Shown piece after piece: positions 1 through 13,300 of a stretch of DNA of 64,000 bases. The position numbers and the translations under genes were made by a program. This DNA is from Anthopleura xanthogrammica (lineage: Eukaryota > Cnidaria > Anthozoa > Actiniaria > Actiniidae), in contig OZ025212.1 in the NCBI GenBank assembly GCA_964019055.1, positions 7,831,109 through 7,895,108 of the forward strand, written 5' to 3'. Numbering within the stretch: the first letter of the stretch is position 1; every line of letters starts with the position of its first letter. Below the pieces are notes generated by a model, which saw only the letters and a list, made by a program, of their open reading frames with translations, was not told where the DNA came from and did not search any database.

Positions 1-199
1 CTGCAAGGGCTTTGTTCTTCGCTAAATAGCGTCAAAACTGTATAAAGAAAATCAAAATAAATTAAAAAAATCAAAATAACAAAAGCCCCACAAAAATAAC
101 GTTTCCGTCTTTACACTAAAATCATAAGCGATTCATGAAGTCACCACATTTGACTCATTTTATTAAGCAACAAATTTGACAATGAAACTGTTCAAACAG

Positions 200-351
200 G
201 GCCCGGTTGTACGAAGGGTGGATAGCCCTATCCGACGCTGATAAATCTTATCCAGTGGATACATTTATTGGAAAACAGTATCGGCTTATCCAATGAATAA
301 GGATTTATCCATCCATCGGATAGCGCTATCCGTCCTTCGTTCAATTGGGTC
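200..351. repeat. MITE with inverted termini
   Basis: A short AT-rich palindromic element. The left end reads gggcccggttgtacgaaggg followed by ggatagccctatcc, and the right end is the imperfect inverted copy (ggatagcgctatcc, then ccttcgttcaattgggtc). The two arms pair over roughly 35 bases, with further internal complementarity around ttatcca/tggataa. There is no coding potential. It looks like a non-autonomous DNA transposon; the superfamily is not determined. The 1-199 stretch before it and 352-1322 after it show no recognisable gene; the latter should contain the gene A promoter, but I see no element I could defend. Confidence 0.6.
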
Positions 352-1322
352 ATGAAGAATATGCTATTACTTCAGTACGACTTGAAAATACAAGCTTTAA
401 AGGGCGGCTTGTCTTCCTTTGCGTAAGCATATTTTGCACAATTTTCAGTATCTATTCATCCATATTTATGTCGGTCGTATTTTTGTTGAATAAAATCAGC
501 TTCAAATGTGCTCGTCTTTTCTGCAGGTTTAAGCGCACATTCTTAGAAACAAATTGCAAAAAGTTCAAAAGAAGGCTACAAAATCGGCGGTTTAGAAAAA
601 CCTATCATGGTAAAATAAACCGTACATTGTACACAAAAATCACACGAAATAAAACAAAGTAATTTTTACTAATTTCATAGGTTTCGCCAAACAATTGGTT
701 AGGATTTTGAAGTTGTCAGTGAAGGCAAGATGATGGTGTACAATATGGGTATGTCATAGCAAGCTATGTTGTCAAACTTGAAAACAAAAAAAATTCAGGT
801 GAAAGTTCTAGTAGGATTGTTACCTGGTTGATTGGTTTACATAACAACTTTTGTTTCTTACTTAGCTAGCTACAAATAAATATTTGGCTTATTCCATGCA
901 GGGATTCTTACCTTGGTTAGACTCGGCGGTAAGCTTTGTCATTGTTAAATAAACCGATTGAGTCAAAGAGGAGAGTAAAGTTTTACTATATATGGCTAAT
1001 TGATATTACATGAATATGAATAAAAACAGCGCGTGTTGAAGAAAAACAGATTGTCCCTTGACAAACAATAACTTCCATGCTGGTTAAGGTAGATACCTTA
1101 ATAACATGGATCAAAGAAATTCATCAGGTGGGCCTTGATTCTCAGTATGGGATTCGAATACAAGTTAGTATTTGAGAAGGTGCGAAAACTGCAGATGTCA
1201 TTCCAGAAGAAAAGATTGAGTGGAACACATCGGAAATACGCGTAATACTCGTAGTACAGTGGAAAAATCCTCGTAATCCTAACGGTACTATCGTCTTCAC
1301 GAAAAGAAGAGTTTTATTTTCA

Positions 1323-4300
1323 ATGGACTTCAATATGGCTGTCAAGTGTGTTTTCTCTCTTACCTTGCTGCTTGTATTCGGTAGGTCACTTGCATGTCTG
1401 CATACGTTGAGAAACTTAAAAGTAAATTCTTCCTTGAGATAAGACGAACTTTTCAAGGCAAAAGAAAAATATGAAACTTGGTTAAAGTTGTGTTTAAGGT
1501 GACTGACTACTTTAGCAAGGAATAATTACAAAATGTTCTTAGAAAGATATTTTACACAAAATTTAACGCTGATTCCAAAAAAAAAATGGGGTGTCCCGAG
1601 CTCGCTTTCGAGATAATGAATTTTGAATATGACCATCTTGACAAGTTTTCGAAAGAAAAATGGCGGAAATCAAGCTTTGCACACAAAAAATCATAACTCA
1701 AAAATTAAAAAAGCTCTGGAAGCAATTTTCTCAGGAAATCTACTTTAAACATTATTTTCGAAGACTAACTAAAAATATTTGAAGAAAGTTTTAATAATAA
1801 GTTAAAAATTCTACATCTTGTTAACTCAATAAGCCGAAAATCGTACTCAAACGACAACAACAAAAACAATCTTTCTCAAAAGATTGATTTTAACCTGTTG
1901 TTTTAGGAAATTCAAAGAAAAACATAGAGTCCCGTGCAAAATTCGGGGTTTTTGCCCTGTTGAAGTTCAAAATGTGTATGGCTCCTCAATAAAATATTGA
2001 AGGTTGTTATGCGGTTTTGAGCGGATGTTGTGCGAGCGACTCTATATTTTATCTTGGAATTTCCTAAGACAACAGGTAAAAAACAATCTTTTGAGAGAAA
2101 AAACAACATTGTTAGAACTTATCAGTAGAAAAAGCGTTGTATTTTTTGTTGTTGATGCATGTCGTTAAAGAACGATTTTCAGTTTATTAAGCAAACAAAA
2201 TGCTAAATTTTGAGCTTATTTTTAAAGCTTTCTTTAAATATCATTAGTTAGTTTTCGAAAACAATGTTTAAAGTAAAGTTCCTGAGAAAATTACTTCCAT
2301 AACTTTTTATTTTTGGAATTTTTTGTGCAATGCTTGGTTTCAGCCATTTTTCTTTCGAAAACTTGTCAAGATGGTAATATTCAATACTCGTTATCTCAAA
2401 AACGAATTCGGGACACCTATAATTTTTCTTTTTATTTCAGTTTGGAATCAGCCGTTAGATTCTGTATAAAATAGCTTTGTAAGAAAGTTTTCTAATTACT
2501 TACCCTCTTGCTAAACTGTAGTCAGTCCTCTTAATCAAAAATGTGACGCGTTTATTCGCTCAATATTTTCATTTCTATCTTATACTTTTAAAAACAGAAG
2601 AAGTAAAGGCATGCAAAGTCATGGAGTTTAAGACACTTCTGAACAAAGCTCTGGTCAATCATGTCATCAAAACACTTAATACCAGGAGTGACCGAGAATG
2701 CGAGACAAAGTGCTATTTGGATGATCGCTGTATCTCCTACAGCTTTGATAGAAGTGGGAGTGGAGAGACAGGCTTGTGTGAGCTGAGTGACTCGGATCAC
2801 TTTATGCATCCTGGAGATCTAGTGGAAAGACCTAGTGTCATCTACAGAAGTGCTCAGGTAAGACCATTGTTTGATTGTTTGTTATATCTGAAAGGAAAAT
2901 ACGAACACCGGCTAACATAAGAAATAGGTAATCAGCCATTTATACTTCCTAGATCTAACACTAAGAGATTTAAAAAAGTAATAATTTTGTAAATGGGTGC
3001 CTCTTTGCTAATTCATATACAGAGATATGTTTATTTCTTAGGTTTTAATCAACATGCAAAGCGCGAAGGTTCCGCGCAGGCACCATACTTAAGAAAATAT
3101 TGTAAGACCCATCGAGTTGATTTTTCATGGCTTGATTACGTCATTGGTTGTGCGTACGACGTCCCTCCGTGTACTACCACAGGATCCCCACTTGATTTCA
3201 AAGCAAAACTCGCAAATGCAAAGAAAGCATCGCGAACAACAGTAATAATGTCAAAGATCGGTAGCAAAAATTGTTTTTTTCTGATTTTTGAAAAGCGAAA
3301 AGTACGGTTAATCTATGACTGAAAGCACAGAAGTCATGTCTGTGTCTTAAAAATAACGAAAACAATTTTTCGTCTAATTCACTAACCGAAAGAATGTGGT
3401 TGAAGTTGAAAGCTGTGAAAAGAAGTGACATAAAGACCAAAAAACCTTGATTACACTGCAAGAATAATCTTTCAGTTCCCTAGAAAAAACTTCATAGAAT
3501 TAATGTTAACTAACATTTTATTTGTCAAAATATGTGAAGGACGTATATACTCTCGATAAGGCCGTTGTTTCGGCAAATGTTGACAGAAAACCTACTGCCT
3601 TCATTACTAGAATTTGAATTTATTATTTTTCTATTCCATTTCGAGAAAAAAGGCTAAATTTGCATAGTTTTATTTTGAAATAACATTTGACAGCCAGCGA
3701 GCGTCTCGCGCGCCATTGTGATGTCAAAACAAGATTCCATGAAACAGCTTTGATATTTCTATAGATAAATAATTTGTTTTAATGTTGAATGAAATATGAA
3801 GAGGGAATACATATTACAACCAATTTCCGCTATTTATTTAGCTTTTCCACCTAGTATAGTTATACAAAATCAGCTTTTATTAAGTTTGTTTATGTTTTTT
3901 TATGGACATGTTCTTGTATTACTAAGATCTTCTAATAATAACTCGATAAGCTAAACGCTGTTTCGTAACACTGCGTCACAATTGTCAAGCATTTAGCACT
4001 AAAAGCTCAGCAAGATTCTTGCTCGAAAAATTTAACTTGGTGCTCCGCTTCTAGACAGTGCCTATAAATTCATATATTATATATACATATATTTTTATAT
4101 CCGATTCCTTACCATTTTCATTTGAAAACACACTGTATTTGAAAAAAAAAGCTTGTCCTTTTCCTCGCGAATGTCGATCCAGCGAAAGAAAAAGAAGTTA
4201 AGGAGACTCTGTCAGAAGGGAACATTTTAAGAAACTTGACTCGAGAAAATCTGACAGTTTAGAACAATTATAATGCTACAAAAAATTCAACACAACATGC

Positions 4301-7300
4301 TGTAATATAATTTAATAAAAACAAAACGAGACCTAATCTGCCATTGTAACAGGTTTCTTTGAGAACTGGAGAAAGTTATGTTAAATTTGCAATTTACAGA
4401 AGTTATGTTGTGAAACATGCAGAATCGATCACCTTGGATAAAATCAACTTTTAAAAGTAGACAGTCCTTAATAATACACTGAAACGATGAATGAATGTAG
4501 AATAGCTTTTATAGCTTTTTATATTTCTTTCATTTTTATATCATCATAAAGTTCACTTTGTATAAATATTTTTTGCAAGAACCGGTTCGCAATTCTGGTT
4601 TTAAACCACTGGCAAGAACTTTCATAATGATTCTAAACTATCATTTTATGAATTTCTCCCCCGGGGAATTCCTTATCTCTCAATAAAAAATACCCTCATG
4701 ACTGCCAGTTCTTTCAACTGAATACTTTTTCTGAAACTTTTAAAAATGTGGCTTTACTCTAAGCTTTTCCTTTGTCTGTAAATGTTTGAAATGTACGAGG
4801 ATCGAGATGCTTGGTCAGTGCACAAACGTTCTGTTAGATATTTTTCTTGCCTTTTCTTCTTCTTCTTCTTGAATTTCATAACTTGGACACTCGTACACTC
4901 AAGATATATAACTAGTGCTCTAAAGGTGCAATTTATTAACTTCTTCGATAACTCTTCGATAATACAAGACTAGCTAGCGAAGCTAGTAAGGCTGGTGGTA
5001 ATTCTAGTAGTTAATCTTGTAATAAATCTTGTAGCAAACCTAGTATTAAACCTTGGTTCACTAGAATACAATAAATACAATATATGCATCACAATATGAC
5101 TGCTAAAAGTAAAGGAAAATGTCACTTTCTTACCGAAATGTGTCCTTATCGTTCCGTAAACTCTAAAACGTCCGGCAAGATAAACATCGTGTAGCAACTC
5201 AAAACTCACGCTAAGCGTGTCTAATCGATAACTAATCGTAACGATGACGCAATCACTGATACGTCGCGTACATTAGCCGGCACCAAATGAGCGTATACAT
5301 AAATACCTCATTCCTTCACATACTTTAACCTAACGCGACACACGTAAGAGTACAATAATACAATGTTAAGCACAGAGAGTGCCTTCCAACAGACAAAGCT
5401 TGTTCACAGGACGGGTAAGGATGCTTGACCTTGTCTTGATCTTGACGGATCGGACATATCCATCTTTAGCCTTGTGAACCTCCAACACACGGGCGAGTGG
5501 CCAGGTTCCTCTCGAGACGTTCTTGTCTACTACAAGTACAATATCACCAATAGCCACGTTCCTCTGAGGTCGGTTCCACTTTGATCTCTCTTGCAGTTGT
5601 GGTAAGTATTCCCTTAACCAACGTTTCCAAAATTGGTCGGCTAAATACTGAGCTTGTCGCCATCGTCGTCTCCCATACATGTCGTTCTTTGTAAATACTC
5701 CCGGAGGTAGACACGATTCGTCGCGCAAAAGTAGAATCTGGTTTGGCGTTAAGGGGTTCTCATCCTTAGAATCGTCGCTACAAGCAGTCAATGGGCGGCT
5801 ATTGAGGATAGCTTCCACGTGAGTCATAACTGTCAGCAGTGTTTCATCATCTACTGTCTGTTCCTTTAACAGCGCACGTAGTATCTGTCTAACTGATCTG
5901 ATGAGTCTCTCCCAAACACCTCCCATGTTACTTGCAGATGGTGGATTAAAGATCCATTCAATGTCTCTTTGTCTCAGTAACTTGTGTATGGCTTGTTGAT
6001 TCCATTGCTGGATAGATTCTTTAAGTTCCCTTTCTCCATCTCTGAAGTTGGTGCCATTATCACTCCGAATGAGTAGAGGCTTGCCTCTTCTGTTGATAAA
6101 TCGGTGTAAGGCGTCGATAAAACTGCAGGTGTCCAAAGAATGAGCAACTTCTATATGGACTGCTCTTGTTGTAAGACATGAAAATATACAACCGTACCGT
6201 TTAACCACTGAACGGGCTCTTTTGACTTCTAACGGTCCAAAATAATCTATACCAACGTAGGAGAAAGGTGGTTTATCAGGAATCAGTCTATCTTGTGGCA
6301 AATCTGCCATCACTTGTTCACATGGGTTAGCGTTACGTCTTCTACAATCAAAACACTGTCCAATCAACCTTTTTACCAGTACTCGAGCTCTGATGATCCA
6401 AAAGTCCCTTCTTATGAGTGAAAGTACGTGTTCCTTGCCTGCATGACCATACAACTGATGATAATGTCTTACGATGAGCTCACAGACGTGGTGTTCCTTA
6501 GGTAGAATGGGTGGATGCTTCGATCTTTCTGGAATGGTTGCGTTCTCTAAACGTCCTCCAACGCATAGTACATCATCAAGTAGTAGTGGATTCAATTTAT
6601 ACGTTGGGCTTGACCTTTCGACCATCTTCTTTCTAGAGTTAACTTCACACTTACTTCGACTGGTTCGGTGTTCTTTGAGATTCACCATCTCTCGTGGAAA
6701 AGACTGACGTTGTACGTACTTGATTATCTCAATCTCAGCATCTTTCAGCTCCTGAACGGTGACAGCACTACCGTTTAGTGCATCATGGTCATCAACGTGT
6801 CCGTGACGTAGGCGATAAGCCTTTACTAGGAAGTTCTTGTATCTCAACAACCAAGCAACAGCGACGCGAAGACGTTCCCACGACGAAAATCGCTTGAACA
6901 TTTTAGTCAACATGGCCTCTTCCGCACCTTGAACAAGGTTGGCTTGCTTGCATTGCTTCACTTCCGGATCGTCATCTGATACAACTGGCAAGTCACTGGG
7001 TAATGTAGGCCACGCTTCTTTCTTCTGATACAAAAATTCTGGACCGTTCAGCCATCTAGATTCACTGCTTATTTCGCTCGCACTCAACCCTCTAGAAGCG
7101 TCATCAGCTGGATTATTCCTAGTGTCAACATAAAGCCATTGATGAGAGCTTGAGGCCTCGTGGATAGCTGCAACTCTGTTAGCCACGAAAATAGAAAATC
7201 GTTTGTTCTCGTTAAAAATGTATCGTAACACAGTCGTGGAGTCTGTCCAAAACCACGAAGTTTGGACTGGCAAATCTAATTCTTCTCTGATTGTACTATC

Positions 7301-10300
7301 TAGCTTAACTGCAAGTACTGCAGCCGATAACTCCAGCCTTGGAATCGTTGTGGTTTTAACGGGCGCTAGCCTGGATTTGCCCATCAAAAATGAGACGTTA
7401 ACTTCTCCGTCGAGATTCTCTGATCGTAAGTACGACACTGCTCCAAATCCAGACTGTGATGCGTCACCGAAATGATGAAGTTCTCTTGTAACAACATCTC
7501 CTAACTCTGGGGGTTCCAAACATCTCGGTATTGACACTTTAGATAATGCAGGTAAGTCATTCAACCACTTTGACCATTTAATCATCGCTTCCTCTGGGAT
7601 GGGATCATCCCAGCCAATATTCTGTTTACATAATCGTTGTAGCAAAACTTTCACTGGCAACATGAATGGTGCAACAATCCCCAATGGATCAAAGACGGAA
7701 CTCATTACGGATAAGATTCCACGTCTCGTAAGAGCCTTCTCTTTAACTTCAGTTTCCAGTCCTAGACGATCTGACTCCACCGTCCAGTGAACGCCAAGTG
7801 TTCTCTCGTTGGGTAGTTTCTCAAAGTCCAGTTTCTTGACCGACTTAGCTCTTTCATCTTCGGGAATTGAGTCCAGTATGGTCTTATCATTACTTATCCA
7901 CTTTGTTAAATGGAATCCGCCTCTTTGTAACAGTTGGCTCAATCCTTGCACCATTCGTTTAGCCTCGTGAACAGTTCTCGTTGATTTCAAGAAATCGTCC
8001 ACATAAAAGTTCCTATAAACAGAGTTCACAACGTCTTCGTTGTCTTCATTACGATTGTCGTCGGCTGTTCTTCTCAGCGCAAAGCCTGCTACACTTGGGG
8101 ACGAGGTGGCTCCAAAGATGTGACAGAGCATCTGAAACTCTGAAGGCTGCTTGTCGAGGTCTCCATCTTCATACCATAAAAATCTTAACATGTCGCGGTC
8201 CTTAGGGTGAACTTGTACTTGTAAAAACATAGCTTCGATGTCGGCCGCTATGGCGATAGGCTTCTCTCGAAATCGGGTTAGTACTCCCACTAAGCTATTT
8301 GTCATATCAGGCCCCTGAAGCAATTGGTCGTTTAGCGATACGCCTTTCCACTTTGCAGCACAGTCATACACCACACGCAACTTCTCTGGTTTTCTAGGAT
8401 TGATGACCGCATGGTGGGGCAAGTACCATACTGGCTGATCTGTAGTGTTGTGATTCTCCTCAGGTATCCGACGGGCGTACCCTTTGTCAAGGTGATCATC
8501 TATAACTGCTTTGTACTTCTGATGTACTTCTGGGTCTTTCTGCAATCTCCTTTTAAGCGATAATAATCTAGATTCAGCTAACTGTCGGTTGTTCATCATA
8601 CAGGGGTCACCGTGCTTCCAAGGTAGGGCTACTTGATAATGGTTGTCAACTAAAGATACGCTTTCCTTCATGACAGAGAGAGCTTTCTTGTCTTCTACTG
8701 ACATTGTTTCTTTGACACTTAGTATTGGATCTCCGAAGTCCATATTCCAGAACTTCTCTACTTGCGTAATCAATTTGTCCTCTTGTAGCGTTATGGAAAA
8801 TGTATTCAGACTGTGACAGTTCGCGGTCTTGCTGACTGGACCTATAATTGTCCAACCAAGCAGTGATTTCACAGCATAAGGTTCCTTTCGATTACCTCGT
8901 CGCTCTTCAAGTCCCCAAAACACTTCTGGTGTGTCGTTGCCGATAAGCAAGGTAACTTCTTTACTGTCTATCGCCGGCACCGTTATGCCATCTAGATGCG
9001 ACCAGTTCTTAAGATCATCCTGTGTCGGTGCACCTTCTGTAGAAATGCAGAGTTTATCAACCGACCAGATTGACGGGATTTCAATGATTTCGTCTGACTT
9101 GAGAGGTAAGACTTCGAGACATGCTATACGTCCTCTTTTCTGTGTACATATACTGTCAACAGTGGTCAATGAGAATGTTCGTTCCTCTCCATCTACGTCC
9201 AGTTGATCCAGCAATCGTTGTTCACAGAGTGAGGTATCCGATCCTTTGTCAAGTAGTGCGTAGGTTGTAACACAAACCTTTCCATCTTTACCGCGCACGC
9301 GTACTGGTACAATAGGGAGGCAAACTTTATTTCTTTCTTTATCTGATGTTGTAGTGTTGCAAGCGTTGTTAACTTCTGACTTCACGACGTGACACTGTGC
9401 GTTACTCTTCGGTGCGTTACCATCCGCGTTGTTCTTCAATTCTCGATTGACGCTGTCATCTTCTTTTGTAGATTTCGACGGGAAATGTAATAAGGTATGA
9501 TGTTTACTTGTGCATCCTCCAACTGAACAATGTCCCTTCTGATAACACTCCTTGGCCTTGTGACCTCTTTTAAAACAATTATCGCAAAGTCCTTTGTTTC
9601 TGATGATCTTTAGTCTGTCCTCGTGACTTCTTTTCTCAAACTCGTGGCAACTTGAAAGCATGTGCGCACCTTCGCACAGCCAGCATTTCATCACTTGTGT
9701 CGGATATGGTTTGCTGCTTGTTGGGTTAACATTTGACGCACTGGGTTTCTTTGAGCTCTCAGCTTGTGTAGTGTATGTAGTAGCCTTTGACGTCGGACGA
9801 GGTGGTCTAAATTTCTGCTGTGGTCTGTTGTTCTTGATAGGATCTTTAACATCCATGATATCGCCGAAGACGGGATCATTTGCAGCCATAGCCTTTTCTG
9901 TGATGAACTGCGACATTTGACCGATGTTTGGCCTTCCGCCGCCGCTTCTTACCGCTCTAGCTAGATCAAGCCATCTAGCCTTCAGATGCGTGGGAAACCG
10001 TTCCGTTATTTGCTTTAAATTATCCGCGCCGTTTATATCCTCAAGATAGCCAATGGACTTTAATGTTAACTCACAGTCTTTTAACTTATCAGCAAGATTT
10101 AACAACCCTTCTCGATCGGATGCCTTCAACGGTGGGCCTTTGGTTAACTGTTCAATGTGAGCATTGGCGATTACATACGGTTCGCCGAATCGTTCCTTTA
10201 AAAGTTTTCGTGCAGTCACGTAGCCAAGAGACGGTTCCATGACAACACAGTTTCTCACTACCTCTCTTGCCTTTCCGGTACAATACTGGAGAAGGTAGTT

Positions 10301-13300
10301 AAGCTTGTCTCCTTCATCACTAGATTTTTCTTCGATGTTTCTTTCAAAGTTTCGTATAAATCTCCAGTAGTTTAAGGGATTACCATCGAACGTAAATAGT
10401 TCTGGTTTTGGCAACCTTAGGGCGTTGGTCATAGTTGACATCATTCGTTCTTGCTGTTTGACTATTTCGCTGTAAACTCCAGTGTCTTCTTGTAAGTAGC
10501 TCGGTGCACTCTGTACATTGGGATCTACGAAGTTATGTCTCTTAGGGGAATTCATTTCCAGCCATTCATAAGCTGTCGGTGTCGAGGGTGTGTCTGTATA
10601 AGTATAACTTATGGGCGTAAGATGACTACGATGTCTCGTGGTGTTGAAGCTTGCCTCCATTACTGGAGACAAAAATGGGTTATTCGATGATGTGTTTTCA
10701 CTAACAACTCTCGTTGATTCTTTAGGCATGTGCTCTTTCTGAGGCGTGACGAAGATCAGTTCTTGAGAAGGTTCATTATCATGGAAGGGATTTCCACAAT
10801 ATCGTTGTTGTATTCTACTGAATCTCTGCGATTCCAATAGATCAAGTTTCACCGCATCATGTGATTCATGTAATTCGTGTAATTCAGATTTCTCGCGAGG
10901 ATTATCTTCTGTATGCAATTCGGGGTTTGTAGAGCTCTGGTTAATATGCAATTCAGTGTTTCTTTCATTCTGCAATTCAAATTTTACGGCCGATTCTTTA
11001 TCCTTGTTTTTATCTTGCAATTCAGATTTCTCATAAACTTCTAATTCTGCACTTCGTAGTTGCGCTTCATGTTGTGCATCAAGGAAAGCTTGTTTCCGTT
11101 TCATTTTATTGAGCTTCATAGCTTCATCTAATTTCATCTTTATTTCTGCTTCGTCGATCTTGTCTTGTAACGCCTGTTTTTCCTCGAGTTGTTTTAATTT
11201 AAGAAGAGCTATTGCACGCTTAGCTTCAGCTTTAATCTTCATCGTCGATACTGTTGTCGATCCACTACTTTTAGAACTAACTTGACTTATTGAGTCATCC
11301 GCTTCTACATTGGTTTGTTTGTTATACGATAGTTCATTATATGTAAATTGCAAGTGCTGTTCTCGCCTTTCTGCAATCCACGAGTTAACCTGTTCTTCAA
11401 TTTTTCGTATAGTGATACACTCACTTTGATAAACTTCCTTAGCTTCATCCTTTTCTTTAGTGTCAACTAAACATTCAATATATTCTTCATGGCATTCTTT
11501 AAATACTTCAAACATCGCCGATATTTTATCTTTAATCTTGATAACAACATCAATATCAGCATAATCATTAGAACGTTCCACAATAATTTCAACTTCATTA
11601 TAATACTTAGTAAGTTGTCCAATATATCCCGATTTCGATCTTTTCAAAGTTATAGCCCTTTCTCTCCTAGCCCCATCAGAACACGCCATTTCGCTGGGCT
11701 TCCTGTGTTGTCTGGTTTCATGGCCGCCAGTGTCTGCCATTCTGTTTCGTTGCTTAGAAGGATTTCGTGAACTAATGTTAGATATTTTTCTTGCCTTTTC
11801 TTCTTCTTCTTCTTGAATTTCATAACTTGGACACTCGTACACTCAAGATATATAACTAGTGCTCTAAAGGTGCAATTTATTAACTTCTTCGATAACTCTT
11901 CGATAATACAAGACTAGCTAGCGAAGCTAGTAAGGCTGGTGGTAATTCTAGTAGTTAATCTTGTAATAAATCTTGTAGCAAACCTAGTATTAAACCTTGG
12001 TTCACTAGAATACAATAAATACAATATATGCATCACAATATGACTGCTAAAAGTAAAGGAAAATGTCACTTTCTTACCGAAATGTGTCCTTATCGTTCCG
12101 TAAACTCTAAAACGTCCGGCAAGATAAACATCGTGTAGCAACTCAAAACTCACGCTAAGCGTGTCTAATCGATAACTAATCGTAACGATGACGCAATCAC
12201 TGATACGTCGCGTACACGTTCCAAAACTCACTCAAAACGATGAAATCAAACTGTTTCGTAATACTGTGTCACACTTCTCAAGTTTTTAAGACATGATTTA
12301 TCATCTTTCTAAAACCCAAGTGTAACCCTTTATTCTCTTGAATATTGCAAGAAGACTATGCTAGGTTCTATTGTGTGCATGCTGGTCAATGATGTTACGG
12401 GGGAGGGGGGTATGTACTCCCTATAGTGGACTACACGGGGGTGCTCCGCCCGAAAGGGATACCTTTTTCAGGCAGGAGGTAAAGAAAAGGGTTGGGAATT
12501 TGTGAGTTTTGGTACAGAGAAGGGTCGAGATCGAATTTACGAGTTAACGTATAGAAAAGGAAAGGGGAAGCTAAATTTACTATTCAAGGTAACCAAGCTG
12601 AACTTGCACGTCGTTTTACGCGACGATCGATATTCATACCTGACCTGCTTCAAAATTAAATTATCTAAAAAGGGTACCTTTTCAGGCAAAAGGTATATTG
12701 AAGGGGTACCTTTTCAGGCAAAAGCTAAGTTATATGAAAGGGGTACGTTTTTGGCGAAATTTGGTCTATAAAAGGGTAAGGGGTGGAGAGTCTGAGCGGA
12801 GTATCCCCGTACAAAATGTTTAGGATTACTCTCCATCATGTATGTTGTCAGATGATGTTACTCTGCTTTATGGTTTTGACATTTTAAACATTTTTACCCA
12901 CTTTAAATTTTCAGAATACTTGTACTTGCCCTGTTGGAGGTAACTTCAAATGCCGATTCAATTTTGCCGCTGGGACACACCGATGTGAATGCAAACCTGG
13001 TTTTACTGGATCAGATTGCAAAACAGGTTAGGCAAAACGTCTTTTTCAGATAACATGTTCTAGAAAAACAGATACAGCAATAAGAATAAGATAAGAAAGA
13101 CAAACTTTAAAACAAAACTGGCTAGTTTTGATTATACGGTGATTTTCGATGCGATTCTGATCTAATACGTCTGTCAGTGGTAACCATATAAAAAAGAACA
13201 TTTCAAACCTAGTATTCCATTTTATCGGTATATTTTAATAAACAGAAATCGATGAGTGTGCTTCCAACCCTTGTCAAAATGGAGGATCATGTCAAGACCA

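Larger units (their letters stand above)
4832..12216 (-). mobile_element. Full-length BEL/Pao LTR retrotransposon
   Basis: A 7,385-bp element on the minus strand. Each LTR is 441 bp, and reading them side by side I find no difference. LTR ends are TG..CA on either strand. The 5-bp target duplication is cgttc (4827-4831 and 12217-12221). One long gag-pol frame lies between them. It sits in gene A intron 2, antisense to the gene. Identical LTRs and an unbroken frame point to a very recent insertion. Just inside the 5' LTR I find no TGG primer-binding site, and just before the 3' LTR no clean polypurine tract (nearest is GAAGGAATGAGG some 30 bases upstream). Confidence 0.95.

Noticed and set aside
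345..662. A 105-codon basic open frame upstream of gene A
   Set aside because: Starts at the edge of a MITE, low complexity, no domain, no splice link to gene A.
1142..1456. A minus-strand open frame over gene A exon 1
   Set aside because: The plus strand there has a signal peptide and a phase-1 donor that fits the PAN exon; the minus frame is a shadow.
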